A DNA stretch of 64,000 bases from Spirosoma sp. (GCF_026391055.1 NZ_JAPLET010000026.1:1-64000), one strand, 5' to 3'; shown: positions 35,968 through 46,337, counted from the first letter of the stretch. A program made the numbers and translations. The notes: a model not told the origin generated them from the letters alone.

Positions 35968-36039
35968 TTAACCACAGAGCCATCAAAGGCCAATAGCGGA
36001 CCGATTGCAGCTCTGTGCTCTTTGTGACTCTGTGGTTAA
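35968..36039. repeat. CACAGAG-type inverted repeat
   Basis: TTAACCACAGAG (35968-35979) and CTCTGTGGTTAA (36028-36039) are perfect complements. The interior holds further copies (CTCTGTGCTCTTTGTGACTCTGTGG). This type of repeat recurs in intergenic regions of many bacteria. It lies in the 315-bp gap between the barrel gene and the sigma gene. The rest of that gap holds one terminator (36061-36105) and an AT-rich stretch (36140-36210) likely to contain the sigma-gene promoter, though I see no clear TAnnTTTG. Confidence 0.6.
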
Positions 36040-36060
36040 CTATCTTCTGACAAACTCTTC

Positions 36061-36105
36061 AGCCTGTAAATACGCTCCAAAGGGACTATTTACAGGCTTT
36101 TTTTA
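36061..36105 (+). terminator. Intrinsic terminator upstream of the sigma gene
   Basis: AGCCTGTAAATA (36061-36072) and TATTTACAGGCT (36087-36098) pair perfectly, followed by a run of T residues. It insulates the sigma/glucarate locus from the upstream barrel gene. Confidence 0.9.
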
Positions 36106-36235
36106 TGCTCAAAAGTGATCAACGAGACCTTTACAAAGGTCATCATTACAATTTTATCATATTTTATAAAAAAATAATCTTAATTCAGAGGTTAAGTTTC
36201 TCTTAAATACTGCTCATGGTATAAAGCCCCATGGA

Positions 36236-36838
36236 ATGATGAGCAGACGCCTACCCCCAGACGACGCACAGCAACTTTGGCAGGAATACAGATCGGGCGA
36301 TATGTACGCCCTCGCCAAAATCATGCAAAGTCATTACTCCGACCTTTTCCATTGGGGTATGCGGCTCCACGCCGACCGGGAGTTTGTAAAAGACTGCATT
36401 CAGGAAATCTTTCTGAACCTCTGGAAGATGCAAGAGTCCATTCGTCCGGTAGAAAATGTCCGGGCGTATCTGCTCGTCGTGCTCAAAAGCCGAATGTTGC
36501 GGGAGCTGGCAAAAAAACATACGGCGTATAATTCGTCGGTTTCCGATGAATACGCGTTCTCGGTCGAATTTTCGGCTGACATTCACCTGATCGAAGAGGA
36601 GCACGAAATCTACCAGACCCGCAAACTGGAGTATGTCATCAACCATCTGCCCGACCGACAGAAAGAGCTTATCTACCTTCGTTTTTACCAGAATCTTAGT
36701 TTTGAACAGATTGCGGATGTCATGCATCTGGGTCGTCAATCGGTGTATAATCTGCTCCAGAAATCCCTCAACAGCCTCCGAAAGAACTGGACGGTCAATG
36801 GCATAGGGTTGGTGCTTTACTTTCTAAAGGAAGTCTGA
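36236..36838 (+). CDS. ECF-type RNA polymerase sigma factor
   Basis: 200 residues (two adjacent ATG codons, 36236 and 36239). Region 2 is recognisable by DCIQEIFLNLWKM near residue 64 and region 4 by LPDRQKELIYLRFYQNLSF plus the helix-turn-helix QIADVMHLGRQSVYNLL (about 160-180). It directs polymerase to promoters of the locus when released from the FecR protein encoded 49 bp downstream. As in other Bacteroidota SusCD loci, it probably controls its own operon. Confidence 0.9.
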   Translation: MMSRRLPPDDAQQLWQEYRSGDMYALAKIMQSHYSDLFHWGMRLHADREFVKDCIQEIFLNLWKMQESIRPVENVRAYLLVVLKSRMLRELAKKHTAYNSSVSDEYAFSVEFSADIHLIEEEHEIYQTRKLEYVINHLPDRQKELIYLRFYQNLSFEQIADVMHLGRQSVYNLLQKSLNSLRKNWTVNGIGLVLYFLKEV

Positions 36839-36887
36839 TAGTCCCCCTTATCGGTATCAACAACCCACTGGAAAGCAGCCAACAGCC

Positions 36888-38006
36888 ATGAAAAATTACG
36901 AATCATACACAGTAGACGACTTTATTCAGGACGAAGAGTTTCGGGATTGGGTGCAGGGCAACAGCAGCCGGGAATCGTTCTGGATGTCTTTTCTCCAGCA
37001 ATATCCCGAACAATGGGAAGCGTTCAAACACGCTGAACGCTTTATCCGGTCAACCAATGTTCCGGACGAACGACTCAGCGAAGGAGAGATCCGCAAAGAA
37101 ACTAACCTATTCATTGAACGGGCCAGCGCCTATATCCCCGTTCGTAACCCGACGAAAATACCCCGAAACACCGAACAGCCAACTGTTTACCCGTTCGGTT
37201 CTCGCTGGAAGTTAGCCATTGCCGCACTTCTGGCAATGGCTTCAGGAATAAGCTGGTACTTTTCCCAGCCAGATCTACCCCATCCTTTCCCGCAACTGGC
37301 TGAAGCCAACAAAACACAACTAGTTGAAACCATCAACGATACGCAGCAGCCATTGCGGGTGGTGCTGAATGACAGTTCTGAAGTGCTGCTTAGCCCCAAA
37401 AGTCAGCTCCGGTATCCGGCGCGGTTTACCGGAAATTCACGAACCGTGTACCTCACCGGCGAGGCCAGTTTTGCGGTAAAGCACAAAAGCCAGCCGTTTA
37501 TGGTGTACACCGGCGAAATGGTTACCAAAGTGCTGGGTACTCAATTTGTTGTACGCGCCTTCGACCTCGACCGGAACATCACCGTACAGGTCATTTCGGG
37601 AAAAGTGTCGGTCTACAAGGCCAAAACGAAACAAAGCCTTGATAACAAAGAAGTTAGGGGACTTATCCTGTATGCGAACCAGGCTGCTCTCTTTGAAAAA
37701 ACAGCCGGTAACCTGACTAAAACGCTGGTAGCCAACCCATCCTTACTCAACAAACCCGAGAAGGAAGCGTCGTTTGTGTACGATGAAATACCCTTGCCGG
37801 TGATTTTGCGGGAGTTAGAGACAAGCTACGGCATCCCAATCCAATTCGATGAGCAGAGCTTTACAAGCAGCCGAATTACGGCCACCCTCTCGAACGAATC
37901 CCTCTACGAGAAACTGGACTTGCTATGCAAAGCAGCCTCAGCGAGTTACGAAATAACGGACGGCCAGATTGTAATCAGTCCTCTGAGAGTCCACGCTCCA
38001 AAGTAA
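36888..38006 (+). CDS. FecR-type anti-sigma factor
   Basis: 372 residues. An N-terminal cytoplasmic sigma-binding region (1-105) is followed by one membrane helix (107-125) and a periplasmic FecR domain (VVLNDSSEVLLSPKSQLRYP, then VYLTGEASFAVKHKSQPFMVYTG). A C-terminal DUF4974 domain (about 300-365, IPLPVILRELETSYGIPI) can contact the STN domain of the outer-membrane receptor. It senses the SusC signal and frees the sigma factor. Confidence 0.93.
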   Translation: MKNYESYTVDDFIQDEEFRDWVQGNSSRESFWMSFLQQYPEQWEAFKHAERFIRSTNVPDERLSEGEIRKETNLFIERASAYIPVRNPTKIPRNTEQPTVYPFGSRWKLAIAALLAMASGISWYFSQPDLPHPFPQLAEANKTQLVETINDTQQPLRVVLNDSSEVLLSPKSQLRYPARFTGNSRTVYLTGEASFAVKHKSQPFMVYTGEMVTKVLGTQFVVRAFDLDRNITVQVISGKVSVYKAKTKQSLDNKEVRGLILYANQAALFEKTAGNLTKTLVANPSLLNKPEKEASFVYDEIPLPVILRELETSYGIPIQFDEQSFTSSRITATLSNESLYEKLDLLCKAASASYEITDGQIVISPLRVHAPK

Positions 38007-38054
38007 TCAATCGGCAAAAGCGCCTGATTCTAAACCCATAACCCTACCAAAACC

Positions 38055-41000
38055 ATGAACAAACACCTTTCCGGGCAATTCTGGACGAAACTTATGAGGT
38101 TTTCACTAACACAGAGTTTAGTTATGTTCCTGCTTGTGGGTGTGTCGTACGCCCATTCGACTAATGCTCAGGAGTACCTGAAAAAACGCCTGACCCTTCA
38201 TGCCGAAAATCAGGAAATCAAAAAGGTATTGGCAGAGATTGAAAAAGCAACCGGAGTGCAGTTTGTGTATAGCTCGCAGGTGATCGAGCCGAAGCAAAAA
38301 ATAAGTATTCAGGCAACGAATGCCACGCTGGAAGAGGTACTCATCAAATATTTCAAACCGCTGAAAGTGGATTATGAGTTGGTGGGCCGTAAACTGGTTT
38401 TGTCAGCTGTGGTACCACAGAACTCACAAACCGGCTTGATTATTCCGGTAGAGGATGTGGTTGAAACGACAGCCCCAAAACGACTGGTGTCGGGCAAGGT
38501 AAGTGACGAGAAAGGGGCCGGTTTACCGGGCGTTAGCGTGCTGGTAAAAGGGTTACAGCGTGGCACCACGACTAATGCCGAAGGAAACTTCCAGCTCGAC
38601 ATTCCCGATGAGGGCGCTCCTGTGCTGGTATTCAGCTTTGTGGGCTACGAAGCCAAAGAGGTGATTGTCGGAAATCAGTCGGTTTTGCGCGTTTCGCTGG
38701 CTCCCGAAAGTAAAGCCCTGGGCGAGGTGGTTGTAACCGCACTGGGCATAAAAAAACAAGCCAAAAGCATTGGCTATGCCACCTCAACGGTCACGTCGGA
38801 TCAAATCACGATCAACCGAACCGCCAATTTCATGAACGCCCTGCAAGGAAAAATTCCGGGGGTAAACATCACGTCTCTGGGGTCAGGCCCAGCCGGAACC
38901 AGCAAAATTCGAATTCGGGGACAATCGTCCTTCGGCGGAAATAACTCCCCGTTAATTGTCGTCAACGGTGTACCCATCGACAACACCAACTACGGCGCAC
39001 GGGGTGATGTGGCCGACAAAGGCAGTAACCGAACCTCCGACAGCGGGGATGGTCTGAGCAGCATCAACCCCGACAATATCGAGACCATGACCGTACTGAA
39101 AGGGGCGGCTGCCTCGGCTCTGTACGGCTCCCGCGCCAAAGACGGCGTTATTATGATTACGACCAAAACCCGGGGAGCTGGGTCAGGTATCGGTCTCGAA
39201 TACAACACTAATTTCACGACCGACACCCCGCTCGACTATACCGATTACCAGTATGAATATGGGCAGGGAGAAAACGGCGTTCGACCCACGGCACCGTTTC
39301 CAACGTCGGGACAGTGGAGCTTTGGCGAGAAATTCCAGCCCGGCATGACGCAAACCCTCTTCGATGGCGTGGTGGTGCCGTATGAACCTCAGCGCAACCA
39401 GATCACGAAATACTACCGAACCGGCCAAACCTGGACCAATACCCTTACGCTCTCGTCGGGGGGCGAATTTGGCGGATTTAGCCTGTCGCTTTCCAATCTG
39501 GACAACAAAACAATTCTGCCCGGTTCCGGCTATAACCGCAAAACGATCAATCTGGGATTTACGCAAACGCTGGCCAAAAAGCTGACGGTTTCGGGTAACA
39601 TTAACTACTCGAACGAGTCGCGTACCAATCCACCGAACATCGCCGAGCAGGATTACAGCCCGGTTGTACTGTTCAATATGGCGAACTCCATGCCGCTCGA
39701 CTTGCTGGAAAAATACGCATCCGACGCCCAGGGTAACGAAGTTGTCTGGTCCAGATTCACCAACCGGACCAATCCGTACTTCGCGCTCAAACGTTTCGAG
39801 AACGTTCGCAACGACCGTATTTTCGGCAACCTCACCGCCCGTTACAACTTCACCGACTGGTTGTTCCTGCAGGCGCGGGTGGGTCAGGATTATTATTCGC
39901 GTGAGCAGGATTACAATCTCCCCACCGGCAGCCAGCGGCAGCCCGCAGCCCCCGCCGGTTTCGTAAATGGCCAGTATGTGCAGGATGCCCGAAATGTACG
40001 CGAACTCAATACCGACTTTCTGCTGGGGGCTAACCGCACTTTCGGCGTGATCGGGGTGAATGTCAATGCCGGGGGCAACCAGATGTACCGCCGAATCAGT
40101 CGGCATAACGTATTTGTGCAGGATTTTTACACCCGTGGTCTATACACCATCGGCAACGGACGCCAGCGCGACGCCACCTACGAATTCTCGGAACGGCAGG
40201 TTAACTCGGTCTATGGGTCGGCGGAGGTTTCGTACAAGGACTTCCTGTTCGTGAATGGAACCGTCCGAAACGACTGGTTCTCTACCCTTTCGGCCGAAAA
40301 CCGGAGTATCTTGTACCCGTCCGTAACCGCCAGCTTTGTGTTTTCGCAGGCCTTTGCCAATGCGCTGCCCGGCTGGATTTCGTTCGGCAAAATCAGGGCA
40401 GCTTACGCCGAAGTGGGGAGCGATACCGATGTTCAGCCTTATGCTAACAACCTGTTCTACGGAATCAATGCCCAGCAGTTTCCGTCGCCCGGCGGCACGG
40501 CCCAGCCATTGGCCAGTATCAGCGGGTCCACGGTCCCCAATGCCAATCTGCGCCCTATGCGCGTGTCTGAAAAGGAAGTCGGCCTGGAATTGAAGCTGTT
40601 CAACAACCGCATCGGGCTCGATCTGACCTACTACGACAAACTCTCCTCCGACCAGATTCTGCGCGCCCAGACCTCCGATGCGGGTGGATATCTGACCCAG
40701 CTCATCAACGTAGGCAAAAGCCAGAATCAGGGGTTTGAAATGTTGCTGACGTTCTCCCCACTCAAGCGGGCTAATGTCAGCTGGGATGTGAACATAAATG
40801 CGGCCTACAACAAGACCAAAGTGCTGGATCTGGGTACCAGCGTCAGCGACAACATGATTACGGTAGGCACCGGCGACTTTACCGGCGAACTCCGGCAGGT
40901 GGTGGGTTTACCAATGGGCCAGCTATTCGGCTTCGGCTACCTACGCGATGCCCAGGGCCGTCAGGTATTTGACGTAGGCAATGGACGCCCCCTGCGAACG

Positions 41001-41558
41001 CCCACCCAAATCAGTTTTGGCAGCGCCCTGCCCTTGTGGGTGGGCGGTATTACCAACAGCTTCACCTATAAAGGTGTCAGTCTGTCCTTCCTGATCGACT
41101 TCAAACTCGGCCACAAGATGATTTCCGGCACGAATCACAATGCCTGGCGGCACGGTTTGCACAAAGCCACGCTGGTTGGCCGGGAGCAGGGATTTATTAT
41201 CGGCGATGGCGTCAATCCAAACGGCGAAGTCAACCAGACAAAATCGGGGGTACAGGCATACTACGAAACCGTTCGGTCGCAGAACATTGCCGAAGAGTTT
41301 GTTTACAATGCCGGGCTTTGGCAGTTACGGCAGATTACGCTGGGCTATGATTTCAGCAAATTCCTGCCGTCCACGATTCCATTCATCAAGGGTATTCGGC
41401 TGAATGCCGTAGCGAACAACGTAGCGGTGATCAAGAAATGGGTGCCTAACATTCACCCGGAGCAGTTTGGCTTCCCGTCCGACAACCTCATTGGCCTCGA
41501 AGCTACCGGATTGCCCGTCACCCGCAGCGTAGGTTTTAATCTCAATCTCCGATTTTAA
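38055..41558 (+). CDS. SusC/RagA-type TonB-dependent transporter with STN domain
   Basis: 1167 residues. Signal peptide about 1-38; STN signalling domain about 45-117 (LTLHAENQEIKKVLAEIEKA); carboxypeptidase-regulatory-like domain about 144-216; the TonB-contact region EVVVTALG at 224-231; then plug and 22-strand barrel ending in the expected aromatic residue (NLNLRF). It imports a substrate at the outer membrane and reports its presence through the STN domain to the FecR protein encoded upstream. Together with SusD it should take up an aldarate or a compound releasing one. Confidence 0.95.
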   Translation: MNKHLSGQFWTKLMRFSLTQSLVMFLLVGVSYAHSTNAQEYLKKRLTLHAENQEIKKVLAEIEKATGVQFVYSSQVIEPKQKISIQATNATLEEVLIKYFKPLKVDYELVGRKLVLSAVVPQNSQTGLIIPVEDVVETTAPKRLVSGKVSDEKGAGLPGVSVLVKGLQRGTTTNAEGNFQLDIPDEGAPVLVFSFVGYEAKEVIVGNQSVLRVSLAPESKALGEVVVTALGIKKQAKSIGYATSTVTSDQITINRTANFMNALQGKIPGVNITSLGSGPAGTSKIRIRGQSSFGGNNSPLIVVNGVPIDNTNYGARGDVADKGSNRTSDSGDGLSSINPDNIETMTVLKGAAASALYGSRAKDGVIMITTKTRGAGSGIGLEYNTNFTTDTPLDYTDYQYEYGQGENGVRPTAPFPTSGQWSFGEKFQPGMTQTLFDGVVVPYEPQRNQITKYYRTGQTWTNTLTLSSGGEFGGFSLSLSNLDNKTILPGSGYNRKTINLGFTQTLAKKLTVSGNINYSNESRTNPPNIAEQDYSPVVLFNMANSMPLDLLEKYASDAQGNEVVWSRFTNRTNPYFALKRFENVRNDRIFGNLTARYNFTDWLFLQARVGQDYYSREQDYNLPTGSQRQPAAPAGFVNGQYVQDARNVRELNTDFLLGANRTFGVIGVNVNAGGNQMYRRISRHNVFVQDFYTRGLYTIGNGRQRDATYEFSERQVNSVYGSAEVSYKDFLFVNGTVRNDWFSTLSAENRSILYPSVTASFVFSQAFANALPGWISFGKIRAAYAEVGSDTDVQPYANNLFYGINAQQFPSPGGTAQPLASISGSTVPNANLRPMRVSEKEVGLELKLFNNRIGLDLTYYDKLSSDQILRAQTSDAGGYLTQLINVGKSQNQGFEMLLTFSPLKRANVSWDVNINAAYNKTKVLDLGTSVSDNMITVGTGDFTGELRQVVGLPMGQLFGFGYLRDAQGRQVFDVGNGRPLRTPTQISFGSALPLWVGGITNSFTYKGVSLSFLIDFKLGHKMISGTNHNAWRHGLHKATLVGREQGFIIGDGVNPNGEVNQTKSGVQAYYETVRSQNIAEEFVYNAGLWQLRQITLGYDFSKFLPSTIPFIKGIRLNAVANNVAVIKKWVPNIHPEQFGFPSDNLIGLEATGLPVTRSVGFNLNLRF

Positions 41559-41600
41559 GCGTCACCGGCCGACATTCCCATCCCATCAAAACGGACTAAC

Positions 41601-43130
41601 ATGAAAACGATTCGAAAGTATCTGCCCGGCTGGGCCCTCCTTGTCTTTCTGCTGGCCTCCTGCGACAAAGGGTTCGACCAGATGAACGTCAACCCCATTG
41701 CGCTGACGGCTGTTGAACCGGCTTTTCAGCTAAATACTGCCATTCTGAACAGTGTACCGGGTTACGGCAACCTGAGTTACGAGACGACCATCGTAAAGCA
41801 GATGATTACGCCATTCAGTGGTCAGGGTTCGGCAGCTAACTTCAATCAGGACAACCGCAATGTGGCGGCTGGTAACTGGAATACCTTTTATCAGTCCGTC
41901 ATCAAGGAAATAACGGATGTTGTCACGAAAACCAAAGACGATCCAACCCGTACGAATCTGTACAACATGGCCCGGATCTGGCGGGCCTATTCGTTCATGA
42001 TCCTGACGGACACCTACGGGGATATTCCTTACGCTCAGGCGGGGAAAAGTTATCTGGAGGGTATCGTGGCCCCCATTTACGACACCCAGGAATCCGTTTA
42101 TACCGACCTGCTCACCGAACTGGATGCGGCCTCAACGGCTATGGACGCTACCAAAACCAAAGTAGCCAGCGATATTCTGTACGACGGCGATGTAGTAAAA
42201 TGGAAGCGATTGGGCTACTCCATTCTGCTGAGAGCCGCCATGCGCTTATCGAAAATTAACCCGACAAAGGCAGCTGAGTACGTTGCTAAAGCAGTAGCGG
42301 GTGGCGTTATGCAGTCCAACGACGACAATGCCATCATCCGCCATACGGCCAGCTTTACCAATCCCGTCGGCTCGCAACTGAACGGCGGTCAGTCGGCATT
42401 CTTTTATCTGGCCGACGACTTCGTGAGCTATCTGAGCAAAACCAACGACCCGCGGCTGGCCTCCATTGCGGTGCGCTACGTGGGTGCCACCAGTGGTGCC
42501 CAGCAGGTGGAATCGAGAGCCAACCGAACACCGGCCGCTCAAATTGGCGCTCCGCTGGGTTACGACAATACCACCATCAGCGCGGCCGTAACGGCCAGCA
42601 AACTGGCAAGTTTGTGGGACTACAGCCAGCTCGACAAAACGAGGATGGCGGCTCTGCTGGCACCCAGCTTTCTGGTTACTTACGCGCAGACGCAACTTCT
42701 GCTGGCCGAAGCCGCCTTCCGCAAATGGACCACGGGCGATCCGGCTACTCTATACGCCAACGGTATACGTTCGCACATGCGGCAATTGGCCACCTACGGA
42801 GCCAGCACCGCCGTGCCTGATGCCTCCATTTCAACCTACTTACAAACCAATCCCCTGACGGCGGGCCAGGAACTGGAGCAGATCAACACGCAGTACTGGG
42901 TCGCTTCATTCCTCGTCGGCCCGGAAACATGGGCTAACTTCCGCCGGTCGGGCTTTCCGGTGTTGAAACCCAATCCATACCCCGGAAGCGACCTCAAAAC
43001 GGAGCCGTTCATCCGTCGGCTAACCTATACCGACGCCGAACTGAATGTCAACAAAGTCAATGTGCAACAGGCTATTAGCCGACAGGGGCCTAATTTGCTC
43101 GACACCCGAATCTGGTGGGATAAGAAGTAA
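41601..43130 (+). CDS. SusD/RagB-type surface lipoprotein
   Basis: 509 residues with a type II signal peptide, lipobox LLASC (Cys near 22). The mature N-terminus (CDKGFDQMNVNPIALT) and helical TPR-like segments (NMARIWRAYSFMILTDTYGDIPYAQA; LLRAAMRLSKINPTKAAEYV) are typical of the SusD-like group that caps SusC. It lies 42 bp after SusC and is the substrate-binding lid of the pair. Confidence 0.93.
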   Translation: MKTIRKYLPGWALLVFLLASCDKGFDQMNVNPIALTAVEPAFQLNTAILNSVPGYGNLSYETTIVKQMITPFSGQGSAANFNQDNRNVAAGNWNTFYQSVIKEITDVVTKTKDDPTRTNLYNMARIWRAYSFMILTDTYGDIPYAQAGKSYLEGIVAPIYDTQESVYTDLLTELDAASTAMDATKTKVASDILYDGDVVKWKRLGYSILLRAAMRLSKINPTKAAEYVAKAVAGGVMQSNDDNAIIRHTASFTNPVGSQLNGGQSAFFYLADDFVSYLSKTNDPRLASIAVRYVGATSGAQQVESRANRTPAAQIGAPLGYDNTTISAAVTASKLASLWDYSQLDKTRMAALLAPSFLVTYAQTQLLLAEAAFRKWTTGDPATLYANGIRSHMRQLATYGASTAVPDASISTYLQTNPLTAGQELEQINTQYWVASFLVGPETWANFRRSGFPVLKPNPYPGSDLKTEPFIRRLTYTDAELNVNKVNVQQAISRQGPNLLDTRIWWDKK

Positions 43131-43163
43131 AGTAAAGCCGCACCCATTCCCTCTTTAGTGGCC

Positions 43164-43937
43164 ATGAAGAATCTAAAAAAACGACTTAAACAAGGCGAAA
43201 CGCTCAATGGCTGCTGGCTGAATCTGGGCAGTCCGCTCACCGCCGAAATCGTTGGACAAGCCGGTTTTGACTGGGTCCTCATCGACCTCGAACACGGAGC
43301 CGGTTCCGAGAAAGACGCCCTGTATCAGCTTCAGGCTCTTGAGCACACCAATGCCGGGGTTATTGTTCGGGTAGAAAGTGCCGAAAGCCAGCGGATTCAC
43401 CGGGTACTCGACATGGGTGCCGAAGGGATTATGTGCCCCAAAATTTCCAACCCGGCCGAAGCGCAGAAAGTCGTTAACGGGCTTCATTATCCCCCACATG
43501 GCAGTCGTGGGGTGGCCAAAATGGTCCGGGCAACGGGTTTTGCCCAAAACTTCAACCAGTATTATGAAGAGTCGCGGGATACGATTCTGGGCGTGGTGCA
43601 AATTGAAACGGTCGAAGTGCTGAATCACCTCGATGAAGTAGCCGCTATGGACGGCGTCGACGTGCTGTTCATCGGCCCTGCCGACCTGTCGATGGAACTG
43701 GGCATTTTCGGACAATTCGATCACCCCCGATTCAAGGAAGCTTTGCAGGAAACGGTCAATGCCGCCCAGAAAGCGGGCAAAGCCACCGGCATTCTGTTCT
43801 TCAATCCTGACGATTACCAACGATACCATGACCTCGGCATCCGGCTAATCGCTTGTGGAGCCGATGCCACCTTTGTTGCCGACGGTGCCCGGAATCTGGC
43901 CAAAAAGCTGGACGGGTTCAGAGCCGTCTATAAATAA
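43164..43937 (+). CDS. garL: HpcH/HpaI aldolase, probable 2-dehydro-3-deoxyglucarate aldolase
   Basis: 257 residues from the ATG at 43164, preferred over a GTG two codons upstream. A class II pyruvate aldolase: N-terminal GCWLNLGSPLTAEI, the metal site around VQIETVEVLNHLDEV and IGPADLSMELG, and the substrate arginine region YPPHGSRGVAKMVRA. In this operon, with GudD and GarR, the likely reaction is cleavage of 5-keto-4-deoxyglucarate to pyruvate and tartronate semialdehyde. The family alone would also allow homoprotocatechuate or rhamnonate aldolase, so the symbol rests on context. Confidence 0.85.
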   Translation: MKNLKKRLKQGETLNGCWLNLGSPLTAEIVGQAGFDWVLIDLEHGAGSEKDALYQLQALEHTNAGVIVRVESAESQRIHRVLDMGAEGIMCPKISNPAEAQKVVNGLHYPPHGSRGVAKMVRATGFAQNFNQYYEESRDTILGVVQIETVEVLNHLDEVAAMDGVDVLFIGPADLSMELGIFGQFDHPRFKEALQETVNAAQKAGKATGILFFNPDDYQRYHDLGIRLIACGADATFVADGARNLAKKLDGFRAVYK

Positions 43938-43977
43938 TGCACCTGCCCGAAACCACCTAAACTTTACTTTTTCCTGA

Positions 43978-45423
43978 ATGACTGACCCCTTACTTATCCT
44001 GGCCTTAGGCGTAATCATTGTCGTTGGCGGCATCATTGGCCTGAAGCTCCACCCCTTTCTGGCACTCTTACTCGGCGCTTTCGTCGTGGCTTTTTTAACC
44101 CCAGCTTCCGCCATAGAACAATTCGCACTGGCTAAAGGCACCGCGCCCGCAGCCGCGCTGGCCCTGTCCAAAAAGGGCATTGGCGAACGCATTGCCACCG
44201 AGTTTGGCAATACCTGTGGGAAAATAGGCATCCTCATTGCCATGGCCGCTATCATCGGCAAATGCATGCTGGAGAGCGGTGCTGCCGAACGAATTATCCG
44301 TTCGGTGCTGAGGCTGACGGGCATCGAGAAGGCTCCCATTGCATTTCTGGTCAGCAGCTTCTTTCTGGGGATACCGGTCTTTTTCGACACCGTTATTTTC
44401 CTGATGATGCCGCTGGCCAAAGCCATGACCCTGCGAATCGGCAAAAATTACCTGCTGCTCGTTCTATGCGTCATGGCCGGTGCTGCTATGGCCAATTCGC
44501 TGGTTCCACCCGCACCGGGGCCGTTGTTTCTGGTTGGCGAAATGCACATTCCCATCGGAATGATGATGGTTGGCGGCACCATCGTTGGCTTGTTCACCAT
44601 CACCGCCGGGTATTTCTTTGCCCTTTGGGCGAACAAAAAATGGCCGATTCCGCTGCGTGATTCGCTGGATGCCCGGTTGGTCGACATTGAAGCCATCGCG
44701 GCCAAAGAGACGATGCATCTACCGGGACTGGGATTGTCTCTCCTGCCGGTTTTGATTCCACTGGTGTTTATCTGTGCCGACACAGCCCTCACCGCCATGG
44801 CAACGCCCGGCACACCGCTGACGACCTCGCCTTTGGGTATGAAACTGGTGAACCTGATCAAATTTTTCGGGGATAAAAACATCGCCATTGTAACCGGTGG
44901 CATTGCCGCCCTGCTTGTGCTGGCCCGAGAGAAAAAGGGGAGCAAAGAGGGACTTTCGCCGTTTGTTCAGGCAGCGTTGCTCAGTGGGGGCGGTATTATC
45001 CTGATTACAGCTGCGGGGGGTGCCTTTGGTGGTATGCTCCAGCAAACGGGCATCAGCGCCCGCATCGCCGACATGACCAAAGAGTATCAGATGGCGCTCA
45101 TTCCGATGGCTTTTTTCATAGCAGCTGTTGTCCGGACGGCGCAGGGATCGGCTACGGTGGCCCTGATTACAGCGTCGGGCATTCTGTCGGGGATGGCCGG
45201 TAATGCGAACCTCGAATTTCATCCGCTATACCTCGGTCTGGCCATTGGCTGCGGCTCGAAACTGGTGCCGTGGATGAACGATGCCGGGTTCTGGATTATC
45301 TGTAAGCTCAGCAACTTGACGGAGCAGGAAGCGCTCAAAACCATCTCGCCCCTGCTGGTCGTCATGGGTCTGACTGGCCTGGTTATCATTCTCATTGGTG
45401 CCCAGTTATTCCCATTAGTATAA
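43978..45423 (+). CDS. GntP-family organic acid/gluconate permease
   Basis: 481 residues with about 12-14 membrane helices. GntP features are SSFFLGIPVFFDTVIFLMMPLAKA near residue 130, the loop VPPAPGPLF near residue 176 and the C-terminal WMNDAGFWI. Members are proton symporters for gluconate and related sugar acids. Set between the aldolase and GarR genes, it is the probable inner-membrane glucarate/galactarate carrier. The E. coli glucarate carrier belongs to a different family (MFS), which makes this assignment a prediction. Confidence 0.9.
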   Translation: MTDPLLILALGVIIVVGGIIGLKLHPFLALLLGAFVVAFLTPASAIEQFALAKGTAPAAALALSKKGIGERIATEFGNTCGKIGILIAMAAIIGKCMLESGAAERIIRSVLRLTGIEKAPIAFLVSSFFLGIPVFFDTVIFLMMPLAKAMTLRIGKNYLLLVLCVMAGAAMANSLVPPAPGPLFLVGEMHIPIGMMMVGGTIVGLFTITAGYFFALWANKKWPIPLRDSLDARLVDIEAIAAKETMHLPGLGLSLLPVLIPLVFICADTALTAMATPGTPLTTSPLGMKLVNLIKFFGDKNIAIVTGGIAALLVLAREKKGSKEGLSPFVQAALLSGGGIILITAAGGAFGGMLQQTGISARIADMTKEYQMALIPMAFFIAAVVRTAQGSATVALITASGILSGMAGNANLEFHPLYLGLAIGCGSKLVPWMNDAGFWIICKLSNLTEQEALKTISPLLVVMGLTGLVIILIGAQLFPLV

Positions 45424-45453
45424 AGTATCTGGTAGTCGGTTTATGGAAATCAC

Positions 45454-46317
45454 ATGGAGAAAATAGGGTTTATCGGACTGGGTATTATGGGCAAGCCCAT
45501 GGCCCTTAACTTGATCAAAGCGGGGTATCCGGTGTCTATTCTGAGTCGGAGCAAAGCGGCCGATGCCCTGGTAAGCGCGGGGGCCGAGGCATTCCCAACG
45601 AGCAAGGCGCTGGCGCAGGCCTGTGACATCGTCATCACGATGCTGCCCGATTCGCCGGATGTCAAGCAGGTCGTGGCCGGAGCGGAGGGTGTACTGGCCG
45701 GTATTCGGCCGGGTGCGCTATTCATTGACATGTCGACCATTGCACCCGCTACGGCCAAATCCATTTACGACCAGATGCAGGGAAAAGGCGTCGATGCGCT
45801 GGATGCACCGGTTTCGGGTGGGCAGGTGGGAGCCGAAGCGGCCTCACTTTCCATCATGGTTGGCGGCAGCGAAGCGGCTTTCGAACGGGCATTGCCGGTA
45901 TTTCGGGCGATGGGTAAAAATATTGTACGTATCGGTGAGCCGGGCGCGGGACAAACCACCAAAGCCTGTAATCAGATGATTGTGGGCATGACAATTCAAG
46001 CTGTTGCCGAAGCCTTTGCGCTAGCCCAAAAAGCGGGTGTCGACCTGGAGAAAATGCGCGAGGTGCTGCTGGGTGGCTTCGCCCAAAGCCGCATCCTAGA
46101 CCTGCATGGCAAACGGATGATCGAGCGAAACTTCACGCCGGGTTTCAAGATCAAATTACACCGAAAAGACATGGGCATCGCCCTACAGACCGGACAAGCG
46201 TTTTCTGTTCCGCTCAAGGGTACTGCCCTGGTAGCCGACCAGATGCAGGTGGCCATCGAGCAGGGTAACGGCGACCTGGATCATAGCTCACTCCTGTTGT
46301 TACTGGAAAACGAATAA
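45454..46317 (+). CDS. garR: 2-hydroxy-3-oxopropionate (tartronate semialdehyde) reductase
   Basis: 287 residues of the 3-hydroxyisobutyrate dehydrogenase family: NAD(P) site GFIGLGIMGKPMALNL at 5-20, substrate site DAPVSGGQVGAE near residue 117, and the catalytic lysine in TTKACNQMIVG near 171. It reduces tartronate semialdehyde, the aldolase product, to D-glycerate. A glycerate kinase for the next step is not in the window. Confidence 0.93.
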   Translation: MEKIGFIGLGIMGKPMALNLIKAGYPVSILSRSKAADALVSAGAEAFPTSKALAQACDIVITMLPDSPDVKQVVAGAEGVLAGIRPGALFIDMSTIAPATAKSIYDQMQGKGVDALDAPVSGGQVGAEAASLSIMVGGSEAAFERALPVFRAMGKNIVRIGEPGAGQTTKACNQMIVGMTIQAVAEAFALAQKAGVDLEKMREVLLGGFAQSRILDLHGKRMIERNFTPGFKIKLHRKDMGIALQTGQAFSVPLKGTALVADQMQVAIEQGNGDLDHSSLLLLLENE

Positions 46318-46337
46318 CCCCTTAAACCTTTACCATC

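Noticed and set aside
39183-40106. 307-codon open frame antisense to the SusC gene
   Set aside because: It lies entirely inside a confidently identified SusC barrel, shows no recognisable motif and has no promoter of its own; long antisense frames are common in GC-moderate coding DNA.
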